Shown in pieces: positions 16,535-24,822 of a stretch of DNA of 35,120 nt (position 1 is the first letter of the stretch; each line of letters opens with the position of its first letter). Where the stretch lies: positions 1 to 35,120 of the forward strand of contig NZ_WOEZ01000075.1 of NCBI RefSeq assembly GCF_013177735.1, read 5' to 3'. The position numbers and the translations under genes are program-made. This DNA comes from Paraburkholderia elongata (GTDB lineage: Bacteria; Pseudomonadota; Gammaproteobacteria; Burkholderiales; Burkholderiaceae). A model generated the notes under the pieces. It saw only the letters and a list, made by a program, of their open reading frames with translations, was not told where the DNA came from and made no database searches.

Positions 16535-17515
16535 TCACGACGCCTCCAGAGTCTGCCTGACCGCGGCAACGATGCGCTCCGTGCCTGGCATATATTGATT
16601 TTCGAGTCTGTACAGTGGCACCACCACGTCATATCCGGTGACGCGTTGCACCGGCGCGAGTAGCGAGTACAGTCCGTGCTCGGCGATGTTGGCGGCAATC
16701 TCCGCCCCCACCCCTCCGGTGCGCGAGCCCTCGTGCACGATCACACAGCGTCCGGTTTTCGCGACCGACGCGAGAATGGTGTTCATGTCGAGCGGTTTGA
16801 GGGTCGCCACGTCGATCACCTCGGCCATCACGCCTTCCTGCGCGAGCAGATCGGCCGCGGCCTGCGCGTCCTGCACCGCGCCTCCCCAACTCACCAGGGT
16901 GACGTCGGACCCATCGCGAAGCGTGAAGCAACTGTCGAGCGGCAACGCTTCACCGTTATCCTCCACCGGCTGCCTGAAGAGCCGGTACAGTCGCGTCGGC
17001 TCGAAGAAGATCACCGGGTCCGGGTCGCGAATTGACGCCAGCAGCAAACCGTATGCGCGTGCAGGCGACGACGGTGTCACGACACGCAATCCGGGGATGT
17101 GGGTGAATAACGCTTCAGGACTTTCGGAATGATGCTCCGGCGCGTGAATCCCTGCGCCACACGGCGCACGGATCACTAGCGGACACGTCAGCCGTCCGCG
17201 GGTTCGATGCCGCAGACGCGACGCGTGATTCAGAATGTGATCGATGGCCGGATAGATGAACCCGCTGAACTGGATCTCCACGACCGGCTTCAGGCCCATC
17301 GCTGCCATACCGATCGCGGTGCCGGCGATCGCGGTTTCAGCCAAAGGCGTATCGATCACCCGCTCTACGCCGAATCGCGCCTGCAACCCGACCGTCGCGC
17401 GGAACACGCCGCCGTTCACGCCGATATCCTCGCCGAGCAGCACGACGGCTGGATCGTGCGCCAGTTCGTATGCAAGCGCCTGATTGAGCGCTTCGACCAT
17501 GTTGAGGTCAGCCAT
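16535..17515 (-). CDS. pdhB: 2-oxoacid (pyruvate-type) dehydrogenase E1 beta subunit
   Basis: A 326-residue transketolase-like E1 beta subunit of normal length. The N-terminal LLGEDIGVNGGVFRAT holds the Glu that activates thiamine diphosphate. DTPLAETAIAGTAIGMA and EIQFSGFIYPAIDHI are conserved subunit-contact segments, and the C-terminal transketolase domain includes VTLVSWGGAV and HEGSRTGGVGAEIA. It pairs with E1 alpha to form the alpha2-beta2 decarboxylase. The ATG at 17515 overlaps the end of E1 alpha by 8 bases, indicating translational coupling. Pyruvate is the likeliest substrate because the alpha subunit resembles pyruvate rather than branched-chain enzymes; this is family-level inference. 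Confidence 0.9.
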   Translation of the reverse strand: MADLNMVEALNQALAYELAHDPAVVLLGEDIGVNGGVFRATVGLQARFGVERVIDTPLAETAIAGTAIGMAAMGLKPVVEIQFSGFIYPAIDHILNHASRLRHRTRGRLTCPLVIRAPCGAGIHAPEHHSESPEALFTHIPGLRVVTPSSPARAYGLLLASIRDPDPVIFFEPTRLYRLFRQPVEDNGEALPLDSCFTLRDGSDVTLVSWGGAVQDAQAAADLLAQEGVMAEVIDVATLKPLDMNTILASVAKTGRCVIVHEGSRTGGVGAEIAANIAEHGLYSLLAPVQRVTGYDVVVPLYRLENQYMPGTERIVAAVRQTLEAS

Positions 17516-18596
17516 GACGGTTCCCCGTAGGGGGCGCGAATCGCTGCGCCATCGCCAGTTGCTCACGCATCGGCAGCGGCAAGGTTTCGTACAGGTGATC
17601 GAACATGGCGGATGTGTCCGGCTGCGGTACCGCCAGATACGCGTCGACGGCCTGCTCGACCTGCGCAAGACAAGCGCGGCCGAGTTGCTCGTCCTGCGCC
17701 TTGTCCCAGACGTTCATGCGCATCAAGTACGTGCGCAAGCGCAGCAACGGTTCGTATTCCCATTGCTTGCCGAGGACCTCGGAGTCGCGATAGCGCGTCG
17801 CGTCATCGGCTGTCGTGTGATCGCCAAGACGATAGCTGAGCGCTTCGATCAGCGTCGGGCCATCGCCGCGGCGAGCTTTGGCGAGCGCCGCGTGGACTAC
17901 GTGATGCACTGCGATCACATCGTTGCCGTCGACCTGCAGCCCGTCGATTCCCGCAGCGATCGCTTTTTGCGCGAGCGTTTGCGCAGCGCTCTGGTGGCTG
18001 CGCGGCACCGAGATCGCCCACTGGTTGTTATTGACCACGAGGACAAGCGGCGCCTGCCAGACGCCGGCCATGTTCATCGCTTCGTAGAAGTCGCCTTTGG
18101 ACGTGCCGCCGTCGCCAAAGATCGCCACCGCGACGCGCGGCTCGTGACGCAGCAGGAACGCATAGGCCGCGCCGGCGGCATGACATACCTGCGTGCCGAT
18201 CGGTACACAGTTCGGGAAATCGTCGCGGGGCACGCTGAAGTCGCTGCCGCGTTCGTCGCCGCCCCAATACAGCAGACTTTCCGTCATCGTGACGCCGCGC
18301 AGCAATTGCGCGGCGTGATCGCGATAGGAAGGAAACAGCACGTCGCCGGACTGCATCGCGCTGGCGACGCCGACGCCGATCGCCTCCTGTCCGACCGACG
18401 ACGCGAAGGTGCCGAGCTTGCCGGTGCGCTGCAATGCGACTGCCTTGGTGTCGAACGCCCGTGTCAGCACCATCGCGCGATAGAGCGGAATCAGCGCCGC
18501 CGGGTCCCGCGCAAACGCAGGCAACGGCTGAGCAGGCTCGCCGCTGGGGCCAAGGTATTGCGTGTAGCCGATATGAAAACTGGCAGCCGTGGTCAT
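17508..18596 (-). CDS. pdhA: 2-oxoacid (pyruvate-type) dehydrogenase E1 alpha subunit
   Basis: A 362-residue thiamine-diphosphate-dependent E1 alpha subunit. The cofactor motif runs from GDGGTSKGDF (161-170) to VVNNN (187-191). SYRDHAAQLLRG (90-101) and the phosphorylation-loop equivalent YRLGDHTTADDATRYR are both present. Segments such as GGDERGSDFS and NNQWAISVP are characteristic of the heterodimeric pyruvate dehydrogenase branch. It is the first gene of the three-gene operon and would generate acetyl-CoA. Burkholderiales normally also have the homodimeric AceE enzyme, so this would be a second route; a branched-chain substrate cannot be excluded. Confidence 0.9.
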   Translation of the reverse strand: MTTAASFHIGYTQYLGPSGEPAQPLPAFARDPAALIPLYRAMVLTRAFDTKAVALQRTGKLGTFASSVGQEAIGVGVASAMQSGDVLFPSYRDHAAQLLRGVTMTESLLYWGGDERGSDFSVPRDDFPNCVPIGTQVCHAAGAAYAFLLRHEPRVAVAIFGDGGTSKGDFYEAMNMAGVWQAPLVLVVNNNQWAISVPRSHQSAAQTLAQKAIAAGIDGLQVDGNDVIAVHHVVHAALAKARRGDGPTLIEALSYRLGDHTTADDATRYRDSEVLGKQWEYEPLLRLRTYLMRMNVWDKAQDEQLGRACLAQVEQAVDAYLAVPQPDTSAMFDHLYETLPLPMREQLAMAQRFAPPTGNRHG

Positions 18597-18870
18597 GACC
18601 GCCCTCCATGTTCATTCAGATATCGTATACGCGCCGGAGTTCGCGCGCATGAGCGCTACCGCACGAACACTGCTGTGCTCCTTCCTGGCGCTGTCTACCC
18701 GAAGCTGACGCTATGTAAGCGTCTTTAGAAAAAATCGAAGCGTGCGCCAACGAAAGCCAATCCCGTAGTTCCCGGATTTTCGCGAGCGCAAAGTATGCTT
18801 CGGGCAACTCAGACGAAGGCTACGGCGGCTGGGGTATTAGGTGTCAGATGGTGCAACGATGCGGCACACT

Positions 18871-19935
18871 TCAGGTTGCGCCCCTTTCCTCCCTGAACAG
18901 ATAAAGCGCCTCCTGAATGGGGCGGTCGGAAAAAGAAAACAGGACGCTGTCCTCGTCTGCCTCGTGCTGCACGCGATGCCACGACGGGACGACAAAGATA
19001 TCCCGCTTGCTCCACTCCACGACGACGTCGTTTCCGATCCGGCAGCGGCCCCGCCCTTCGATAGGCACAAAGACTGTCGCGTCGGTGGAACGGTACGCTG
19101 CCGTCGAAAACCCCTTAGGCAGCAACTGCGTGAAGGTAGCCATCGTCGCCATCGCATACTTCCCGTTGTTTGGGTTGACGTATCTCATCTTCAATCCATG
19201 ACAGGGATCCCAGGCGTTCGCGCGGCGCATCCGTTCCAGCGCTTCGCGTGTCCGTGCATAGGGATAGTTGAAGATCGGCGAGGTTCCGCCGCCGGGGTGA
19301 TGGTCTACCGGAAGCAGATTGGCGCCGTAGCGGACGTCACTGTCGCCGATGGGGCGTGTAGTCGCTTGCTCGTCCTCGCCAAGATGCTCGGCAAACGAGG
19401 CGTCCACAAACTGCACCACGGGTATGTCCAGACCGTCCAGCCAGAAAATAGGCCGATCACTTTCGTTGCCATGATCGTGCCACGCCATCGGCGGCGTGAT
19501 AATGAAGTCGCCTTCGTTCATCATTGTGCGTTCGCCATTCACCGATGTGTGAGCGCCACCGCCTTCCAACACAAAACGCAGGGCTGTTTGCGCGTGACGG
19601 TGCGCGGGCGCGACCTCGCCGGGAAGGACCAGTTGCACCCCCGCATACAGATCGGTTGTGATCTTCGATTCACCACGCAGGCCGGGATTCTCCAGCACGA
19701 GCACACGCCGTTCGGCTTCCTTTGCCGAAATGATGCCGCCCGCCTCCATCATGGCCGCGCGGACGTCTGCGAAATGCCAGTGTGCCGGCACGCATTTGCT
19801 GCGCGGCTCGGGGGTAATCAAGTCATTAAGCGACGTCCAAAGTGGCGCGAGGTTCTTCTTGCCGATCCGCTCGTAAAAGGCCTCGCGCTCGGGCGTCTCC
19901 ATCACGCCCACCTTGCCAGTGTTATCGGGCATCAT
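18871..19935 (-). CDS. Gentisate 1,2-dioxygenase
   Basis: A 354-residue bicupin dioxygenase that opens gentisate (2,5-dihydroxybenzoate) to maleylpyruvate using Fe(II). The N-terminal cupin has His112 and His114 in PAHRHAQTALRFVLEG and a third ligand in AWHDHGN (His153 or His155). The second cupin lies at about 255-345 (VFVPIEGRGRCRIG, VVPSWHRVQH). Length and both cupin motifs match the NagI/XlnE/SdgD family; a salicylate or hydroxynaphthoate dioxygenase is a less likely alternative. The start ATG overlaps the MFS stop by 14 bases and a GGGGGAA site precedes it, so the two are translated together. No maleylpyruvate isomerase is adjacent. Confidence 0.9.
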   Translation of the reverse strand: MMPDNTGKVGVMETPEREAFYERIGKKNLAPLWTSLNDLITPEPRSKCVPAHWHFADVRAAMMEAGGIISAKEAERRVLVLENPGLRGESKITTDLYAGVQLVLPGEVAPAHRHAQTALRFVLEGGGAHTSVNGERTMMNEGDFIITPPMAWHDHGNESDRPIFWLDGLDIPVVQFVDASFAEHLGEDEQATTRPIGDSDVRYGANLLPVDHHPGGGTSPIFNYPYARTREALERMRRANAWDPCHGLKMRYVNPNNGKYAMATMATFTQLLPKGFSTAAYRSTDATVFVPIEGRGRCRIGNDVVVEWSKRDIFVVPSWHRVQHEADEDSVLFSFSDRPIQEALYLFREERGAT

Positions 19936-21226
19936 TTCCCCCGTTCTCTCCCGACTTAATCCCGCGTTTATTGAAAATCCGCGCAGGAGCCGTTTCCTTC
20001 AACGCTGCGACTGCGATCGCTCCAGCGCAGATTGTCCAGAGCGGCATGGTTACCGCATGCTCGATGCCGAAATGCTTGGCCAGATAACCGGCATAAGCAG
20101 GTGCCACGCCGCCGCCAAAGACCTCGCCAATACCGATGATCATGCCCGATGCCGTGGACATCAGTTGAGCCGGCACGGCTTCCGCCGCGACCGGACCGAC
20201 GGTCAGTGTGATCAGGCTATACAGACAACCCATCGCGACCATCAGGCAAACGAACAAGGGAACCGGCGACGCCCCGGTTCGCAGAAAAATCCATAGCGAA
20301 AGAAATACGCCCGCCGTTGAAAACAGCATGACGAGCTTGCGGCCGACGCGGTCTGAAAGCGCCGGCAGCACGAGAGCCCCGATCGCTCCGCCAAAGCCTA
20401 GTGACGAAAGAATGAAACCCATCTGCTGCATGTCGAGATGCAGATAGTCGACAAGATAGTTGGGAAACAGCGCAGCAATGACGATCTGGCACGCGAGCCA
20501 GCACAGCATGCAGATGATGCCAAGCGGCACATTGCGATAACGAAACACCTCATACCAGCGATGTTGGGCCGTATCGTGTGTCGCCGTGTGTTTCGCAATT
20601 TCAGTCGGCGACGGCCGGCGCAATACCCGTTGCGCGAGGAACGCTACGATGAGCCCCGGAAATGCCACCAGCAGGAAAATCCACGGCCAGTTCATCACCT
20701 TGAGAAGTTGCGTCACCACGATCGGTGTGAGACCAAGCCCGAGCAGAGCGGGCATCATTTGCTGGATTCCGACATTGCGTCCGTGCCGGCTCGGCGGTGA
20801 CGCATCCATGGTCGCAATGATGCTCGCAGGCGTGAAGGCGCCTTCAGCTACCCCCATGAATGCCCGGATGGCAATCAGGCTGCCGACGCCGGTCGCGAGT
20901 CCGCCAAGACCTGCAAGCAAAGAAAATCCGATCATCGCCGGTACGATGACTCTCTTGAAGCCGATCCTGTCTGAGAGATTGCCTGTCAGGAGTGCAGACA
21001 ATCCCCATGCGATCGCCAAAGCTCCCGTGATATGGCCGAGGTCCTGATAGTCGAGCTTCAGGTCGCGCATCAGTACCGGCATCAACGGCACGATCAGGAA
21101 GCGATCTATACCGACCAGGCCCATGCCGAGGGCCATCAGCGTGACAGCCTTCCATTCATAGCTCTTTGACGGTTCGACGTGCGACGGCGCTACCGTTGAT
21201 GGCGTCAGCGGAGGGGTGACGTTCAT
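19922..21226 (-). CDS. MFS transporter, probably aromatic acid uptake
   Basis: A 434-residue major facilitator with twelve hydrophobic segments. Motif A appears as GNLSDRIGFKR between helices 2 and 3, and its counterpart LSDRVGRKLVM lies between helices 8 and 9. TM1 carries an acidic residue in GLVGIDRFLIVP, as in the aromatic-acid:proton symporters, where an Asp in TM1 is needed for transport. Its direct coupling to gentisate dioxygenase supports uptake of gentisate or a precursor. A 60-codon gene lies 61 bases upstream in the same direction, and a shared 70-bp promoter element precedes that. Substrate assignment is by context. Confidence 0.88.
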   Translation of the reverse strand: MNVTPPLTPSTVAPSHVEPSKSYEWKAVTLMALGMGLVGIDRFLIVPLMPVLMRDLKLDYQDLGHITGALAIAWGLSALLTGNLSDRIGFKRVIVPAMIGFSLLAGLGGLATGVGSLIAIRAFMGVAEGAFTPASIIATMDASPPSRHGRNVGIQQMMPALLGLGLTPIVVTQLLKVMNWPWIFLLVAFPGLIVAFLAQRVLRRPSPTEIAKHTATHDTAQHRWYEVFRYRNVPLGIICMLCWLACQIVIAALFPNYLVDYLHLDMQQMGFILSSLGFGGAIGALVLPALSDRVGRKLVMLFSTAGVFLSLWIFLRTGASPVPLFVCLMVAMGCLYSLITLTVGPVAAEAVPAQLMSTASGMIIGIGEVFGGGVAPAYAGYLAKHFGIEHAVTMPLWTICAGAIAVAALKETAPARIFNKRGIKSGENGGNDAR

Positions 21227-21287
21227 TCGAAGTCCTTCTGGTTGATGAAGCGTTTTTCGCAGATAGTTGAGAACGCGCAGATTGTCG

Positions 21288-21470
21288 TCATGAGATCGAA
21301 TCCGTCAAATGCAGAAAAACGCCGACCTGCGTATATCCCAGCTTCGCGGATTCTGCATTCGACTGGCAGACCATGTCATATAAGAGCTTCGCAAAACGGT
21401 TCGCGAATTTGGACGCGTCCGTGTGATATGCGTGAGCATCTACACTCGACGCCGGGGGTTCATCGATCAT
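21288..21470 (-). CDS. Small 60-residue protein at head of gentisate operon
   Basis: A 60-codon frame starting MIDEPPASSVDAHAY, with AGGAGAC 5 bases before its ATG, a strong ribosome site. A candidate promoter inside the 70-bp element would place the transcription start about 25 bases upstream, so this would be the first gene of the operon with the MFS and gentisate dioxygenase genes. The predicted protein is soluble and mostly helical, has one Cys and three Tyr, and has no signal peptide. I do not recognise the family. It may be a small accessory subunit or an upstream frame that couples translation to the transporter. Confidence 0.55.
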   Translation of the reverse strand: MIDEPPASSVDAHAYHTDASKFANRFAKLLYDMVCQSNAESAKLGYTQVGVFLHLTDSIS

Positions 21471-21502
21471 CTTCGTCTCCTGCTCGCTTTTGTGTTGTTA
21501 CC

Positions 21503-21572
21503 AACTATCGGCGTTGCCGTGATCACTGTCCAACGATAAAAATCGACTGCATGATCTCGATAAGTGATTACC
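21503..21572 (-). promoter_or_regulatory. 70-bp shared promoter element, copy A (gentisate operon)
   Basis: This block aligns without gaps to 23663-23732, with 54 of 70 positions identical by my count. Identical cores are AACTATCGG and GATCTCGATA. Read on the minus strand, a -35-like TTGGAC (21528-21533) and a -10-like GATAGT (21504-21509) are separated by 18 bases, directed at the 60-codon gene and MFS/dioxygenase operon. The conserved part upstream of -35 is where a LysR activator would bind. Confidence 0.65.
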
Positions 21573-21653
21573 AGTTACTCGCGGTCAACGCACACTCATA
21601 ATGATATCTTCGCATAGCTAACTATATTAAAAAAACAACGGCCCTTACTACCC

Positions 21654-21687
21654 CGCGAACCGTCAGGCCGCTGAGGCTCGGTTCGCG
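21654..21687 (-). terminator. Inverted repeat after small BON gene, possible terminator
   Basis: A perfect 8-bp inverted repeat, CGCGAACC and GGTTCGCG with an 18-base loop, begins two bases after the minus-strand BON stop codon. A run of seven T residues follows on the minus strand, about 17 bases further on, so it is not a textbook intrinsic terminator. It may still end the BON transcript before the gentisate promoter. Confidence 0.35.
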
Positions 21688-21688
21688 A

Positions 21689-22054
21689 TTACCGCTCTAT
21701 CGCATATACGCTGAGCCGATTGTTGACTGACGAGACCCCAGGCACGCTCCCAGCGATCTCTCCAGCGCGAACCACCTGATCACTCTTCGGCACAGAACCA
21801 GACAACGTTACAACGCCGCCTTTCGCGTAGACGAACAACTGCGTCATATCGATCCCCTTTGCCTTTGCCATCGTGGTTCGCACACTTTTGGCGAGTTTAC
21901 GGTTAGCGATCCTGATCGACTTTGCGCTCGGTGTGCTGCCCGCATCCGCGGACGCCACAACCGCACTGCTATTGCGGTCCTGCGCGAATGCCGCCAACGG
22001 TGCGATGGTAGCTGCCAATGCGGCCACCAATCCAATCTGTACGACTGCTCTCAT
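21689..22054 (-). CDS. Exported small BON-domain protein
   Basis: A 121-residue protein with a Sec signal peptide (VVQIGLVAALAATIAPLAA, cleavage near AFA-QD). One BON domain lies at about residues 45-121 (DMTQLFVYAKGGVVTLSGSV, then SVPGVSSVNNRLSV). This is the common architecture of periplasmic OsmY-like proteins that bind phospholipid at the envelope. The open frame extends 43 codons further upstream, but the ATG at 22054 is chosen because the signal peptide begins there; the ribosome site is weak. It lies between the porin and the gentisate operon in the same direction. Confidence 0.85.
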   Translation of the reverse strand: MRAVVQIGLVAALAATIAPLAAFAQDRNSSAVVASADAGSTPSAKSIRIANRKLAKSVRTTMAKAKGIDMTQLFVYAKGGVVTLSGSVPKSDQVVRAGEIAGSVPGVSSVNNRLSVYAIER

Positions 22055-22215
22055 TTTGCTTCTCACTATGTCGGAGATGTTAGAGACCGGCTTGGATTCA
22101 CCCAGCAGCTCGCGAGTCAATGTCGGTATCTTCCGCGAGGGAGGCATCGCCAATGCAGCGCCTTCCCCGATACAGATGGCCATTTGTCAAGCGGCCGGTC
22201 TGACGTCCTTTTGCC

Positions 22216-23298
22216 CTAGAACGAATGCCGCACGCCGATCTGCACACCGGTCTGACTGCTATCGGCAGACGCCGTCCTATAAGCAGCAGACGTACCGTTG
22301 TACGAGTCGAAGTTAAGCGCTGAGTGGCGCGAATATCCCACTACTACGTACAGATCGGTGCGCTTTGATAACAGGTAGTCGCCGATGGCCATAACCTGCT
22401 GCGGACTGGCCGGCCTTGTTACCTCGCCGTTGACTCCGGTTGCCGTGCGAATGCGGTCGTAGTAGTACGCAATGGTCAGTATCTTGTCGACCGCGAACAG
22501 GTAGCGCGCAGCCGCCCAGAAGTAATCGTCGCGAGCGGCGTACCCGGCGAGCGGATCGTTCTTTCCATACCGATACCCTCCCATGAGCTTGAGCGCAGCG
22601 GTCGAATAGGTGACACCGATAGCCGCTTTTTCGAACCGCGCATAGCTGCTGCCGACACCGTCCGCGCGATGAAGGTTGTCGTAACCCACGCTTACGGAGA
22701 CCGTGCCATTGTCGTACGAGGCAGCACCGCCGTAACCAGAACCATTCGAAAACTGCCCTGCAAGGTTGCTAAAGGAATAGTGCCCAATCAGCGTCACCGG
22801 CCCGAAAGAGTTCTTGTATTTGACGACGTTGCTCTCCCAAAGGTTGGCCCCGACTTCCGCGACGACTGGCTCGTATGTACCCGACAGGTCTGTAGGCGAC
22901 GACGGGTAAAGCGCATCCACGAGCGACGTGTACTGCCGGCCAAAACGAAGCGTGCCGGCTTTCGGTGATGTCAGACCAATCCACGCGCTACGACCGAAAA
23001 ACTCCTGCATCAGATGGCCGTTGTGAACCAGAAAACCATCTTCCAACTGGAACTCCGCCTTTAGTCCACCTCCAAGGTCCTCATTGCCTGTGAGACCCCA
23101 GCGCGAGCCGCCGGAGCGAGCCCCGTCCGCCATTGCCCAGCGGTTGCCCGTGGCTGCAGACTGGGTGGGGCTGGTCGGCCAATGATTGGTGAATTCGATT
23201 GCGGTGTCGAGAATGCCGTAGAGCGTTACACTCGATTCAGCATGCCCACAAACCGCAAACGTCCCGGCCACCAGGCCGGCGAACAACTGCCTCTTCAT
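22216..23298 (-). CDS. Gram-negative outer-membrane porin
   Basis: A 360-residue porin of the Burkholderiales OmpC-like (porin_4) family. It has a signal peptide (MKRQLFAGLVAGTFAVCGHA), the opening strand SSVTLYGILDTAIEF, alternating amphipathic beta strands and a terminal Phe in GVQIGVRHSF for assembly by BAM. GRQYTSLVDALY is the typical constriction-loop entry. GGAGGGG lies before the ATG at 23298; the longer open frame upstream lacks a signal sequence at its start. It probably lets the substrate of the neighbouring pathway across the outer membrane, since it shares the 70-bp promoter element with the gentisate operon. The leader is long, about 350 bases. Confidence 0.93.
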   Translation of the reverse strand: MKRQLFAGLVAGTFAVCGHAESSVTLYGILDTAIEFTNHWPTSPTQSAATGNRWAMADGARSGGSRWGLTGNEDLGGGLKAEFQLEDGFLVHNGHLMQEFFGRSAWIGLTSPKAGTLRFGRQYTSLVDALYPSSPTDLSGTYEPVVAEVGANLWESNVVKYKNSFGPVTLIGHYSFSNLAGQFSNGSGYGGAASYDNGTVSVSVGYDNLHRADGVGSSYARFEKAAIGVTYSTAALKLMGGYRYGKNDPLAGYAARDDYFWAAARYLFAVDKILTIAYYYDRIRTATGVNGEVTRPASPQQVMAIGDYLLSKRTDLYVVVGYSRHSALNFDSYNGTSAAYRTASADSSQTGVQIGVRHSF

Positions 23299-23662
23299 CA
23301 AAAGTCCCCTCCATTTAGAATTGCCAGCTCGAAACTCTTCGCATTTCCGCTTATTCGTGTTTTTTGTAGCGGGCACCTTGCTTTTCAGACGAAGGCAAAA
23401 CGGCCAACCGCGATTCCTGCCGCACATACACGGGTCGCGACGGAATCCGTTCGTACATCACTTAGTAGCAGTACTAATCTGATGATTGACTTTCACATCC
23501 TATGGAACGCGTCGTCGGGCGCTCCTGACTCCGGGCATTGATAGATGCCGGCACGTAAGGACTCTGGAATTTGTTGCGCTAAGGGTTCAAGCCAGAACCA
23601 TTGCGTCAATCACGGGAAGGCTGCCGATCGTCGTCTCCGGACTTGCGTTTTGCATTGCTGCA

Positions 23663-23732
23663 AACTATCGGGGCAGCGGTGATCGCTGTCTAACGATTAA
23701 AAATAACTACGCGATCTCGATACGTAATCACC
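23663..23732 (-). promoter_or_regulatory. 70-bp shared promoter element, copy B (porin)
   Basis: The counterpart of the block at 21503-21572, with the same length, orientation and spacing. The -35-like sequence here is TTAGAC and the -10-like is again GATAGT, 18 bases apart. It lies 35 bases after the LysR stop codon and drives towards the porin. Conservation far beyond the -35/-10 boxes suggests a bound activator, most simply the adjacent LysR protein. Confidence 0.65.
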
Positions 23733-23767
23733 CGCGTCCCGAATTCGGAGAAAAGAGCCGATGTGGA

Positions 23768-24676
23768 CTATTGGACCAGTGCTTGGAGAAGCATCGGGCC
23801 GGCGATCCCGGTTGCGACCTCACGAAAATTCGCGACCGCCGGATTGTCTGTATTGGAATTCCATGCGGCGATCAGCTCATAAGGTGTGAGCTGGTCGTCA
23901 AGAGGTATGTAGATGACGTCGAGTTGCTGGACGCGCGCAACCCAATGAGGCACCAACGTAACGCCAAGCCCAGCGCTAACGAGTGCAAGTAGTGTATGAA
24001 GCTGTTCGGCCTCCTGAACGACTCGCGGCGCAAACCCGACCGAAGCGCAGCACGCGACGATGATTTCCAGAATCCGGCTGTTCATTCTTCGGGGAAACAG
24101 AACAAACGGCTCGCTCGCGAGTTCGACGATTGAAAGGGTCGACCGTACGGCGAGCGGATGACCCTCTGGGATGGCCGCCATCAAAGGGCCCGCAGCAAGC
24201 TCCGCAGACTTGAGCGCATGACCAGGCGACGGCGACGGCATGATCCCTATATCGATGACCGAGGTCCGAATCGCCTCGATCTGTGCGCTTCGATCGAGCG
24301 GATGCAGCGTCAATTCGACCTGCGGCCACCTCTGGCGAAAATCTCGGAGTATCGGCGGCAGTATGGACCAAAGTACATTGTCGACGAAGCCGATCGCGAG
24401 CCGCCCGACCGTACCATCCGCCGACGCGCGGGCGCGGCGCATGGCCTCATCTGCCCGACGAAGCAGATCACGCGCTTCAGGTAAAAATATCTCGCCCGGA
24501 ACAGTGAGCCGAACGTTGTGGCGTGAACGCTCCAGTAGCGAAAATCCCAGCTCTTCTTCAAGCAGTTTCACCTGATGGCTCACCGCGGACTGCACCACGT
24601 GCATACGCTGCGCGGCCCGACCGAAATGCAACTCCTCGGCGACTGCCGTGAAATACCGAAGTCTACGCAGGTCCAT
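23768..24676 (-). CDS. LysR family transcriptional regulator (BenM/CatM-like)
   Basis: A 302-residue LysR regulator. The winged helix-turn-helix is in residues 1-60 (MDLRRLRYFTAVAEELHFGR, then QSAVSHQVKLLEEELGFSLL). The effector domain begins near residue 90 with LAIGFVDNVLWSILP, resembling the aromatic-acid-responsive BenM/CatM/ClcR group. The ATG at 24676 fits the family start; the open frame continues 17 codons upstream without homology. It lies just upstream of the porin and shared promoter element, so it is the prime candidate regulator of porin, transporter and gentisate dioxygenase, with an aromatic compound as probable inducer. Regulation is inferred from position. Confidence 0.92.
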   Translation of the reverse strand: MDLRRLRYFTAVAEELHFGRAAQRMHVVQSAVSHQVKLLEEELGFSLLERSRHNVRLTVPGEIFLPEARDLLRRADEAMRRARASADGTVGRLAIGFVDNVLWSILPPILRDFRQRWPQVELTLHPLDRSAQIEAIRTSVIDIGIMPSPSPGHALKSAELAAGPLMAAIPEGHPLAVRSTLSIVELASEPFVLFPRRMNSRILEIIVACCASVGFAPRVVQEAEQLHTLLALVSAGLGVTLVPHWVARVQQLDVIYIPLDDQLTPYELIAAWNSNTDNPAVANFREVATGIAGPMLLQALVQ

Positions 24677-24822
24677 GATGAGAGAGCGCCATAAGGTTGC
24701 GAAAGTCCCGTCGAAGTTCCACACCATCAGGTGCTTGCTTCACGAGCTGAACCACGGCCCATCGGCGGCGGTACGCCAGGCAATCAACGAAAGCCATGCT
24801 TCGGTAGACCGGCCAATTGGCA

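Noticed and set aside
18707..18723. Possible intrinsic terminator GACGCT-ATGTA-AGCGTC followed by TTT
   Set aside because: The stem is only 6 bp and the T-run is three bases. On the minus strand, where the neighbouring genes are read, no T-run follows.
17484..18728. 414-codon plus-strand open frame
   Set aside because: It is antisense to the E1 alpha gene and Arg-rich without motifs; E1 alpha has complete thiamine-diphosphate motifs.
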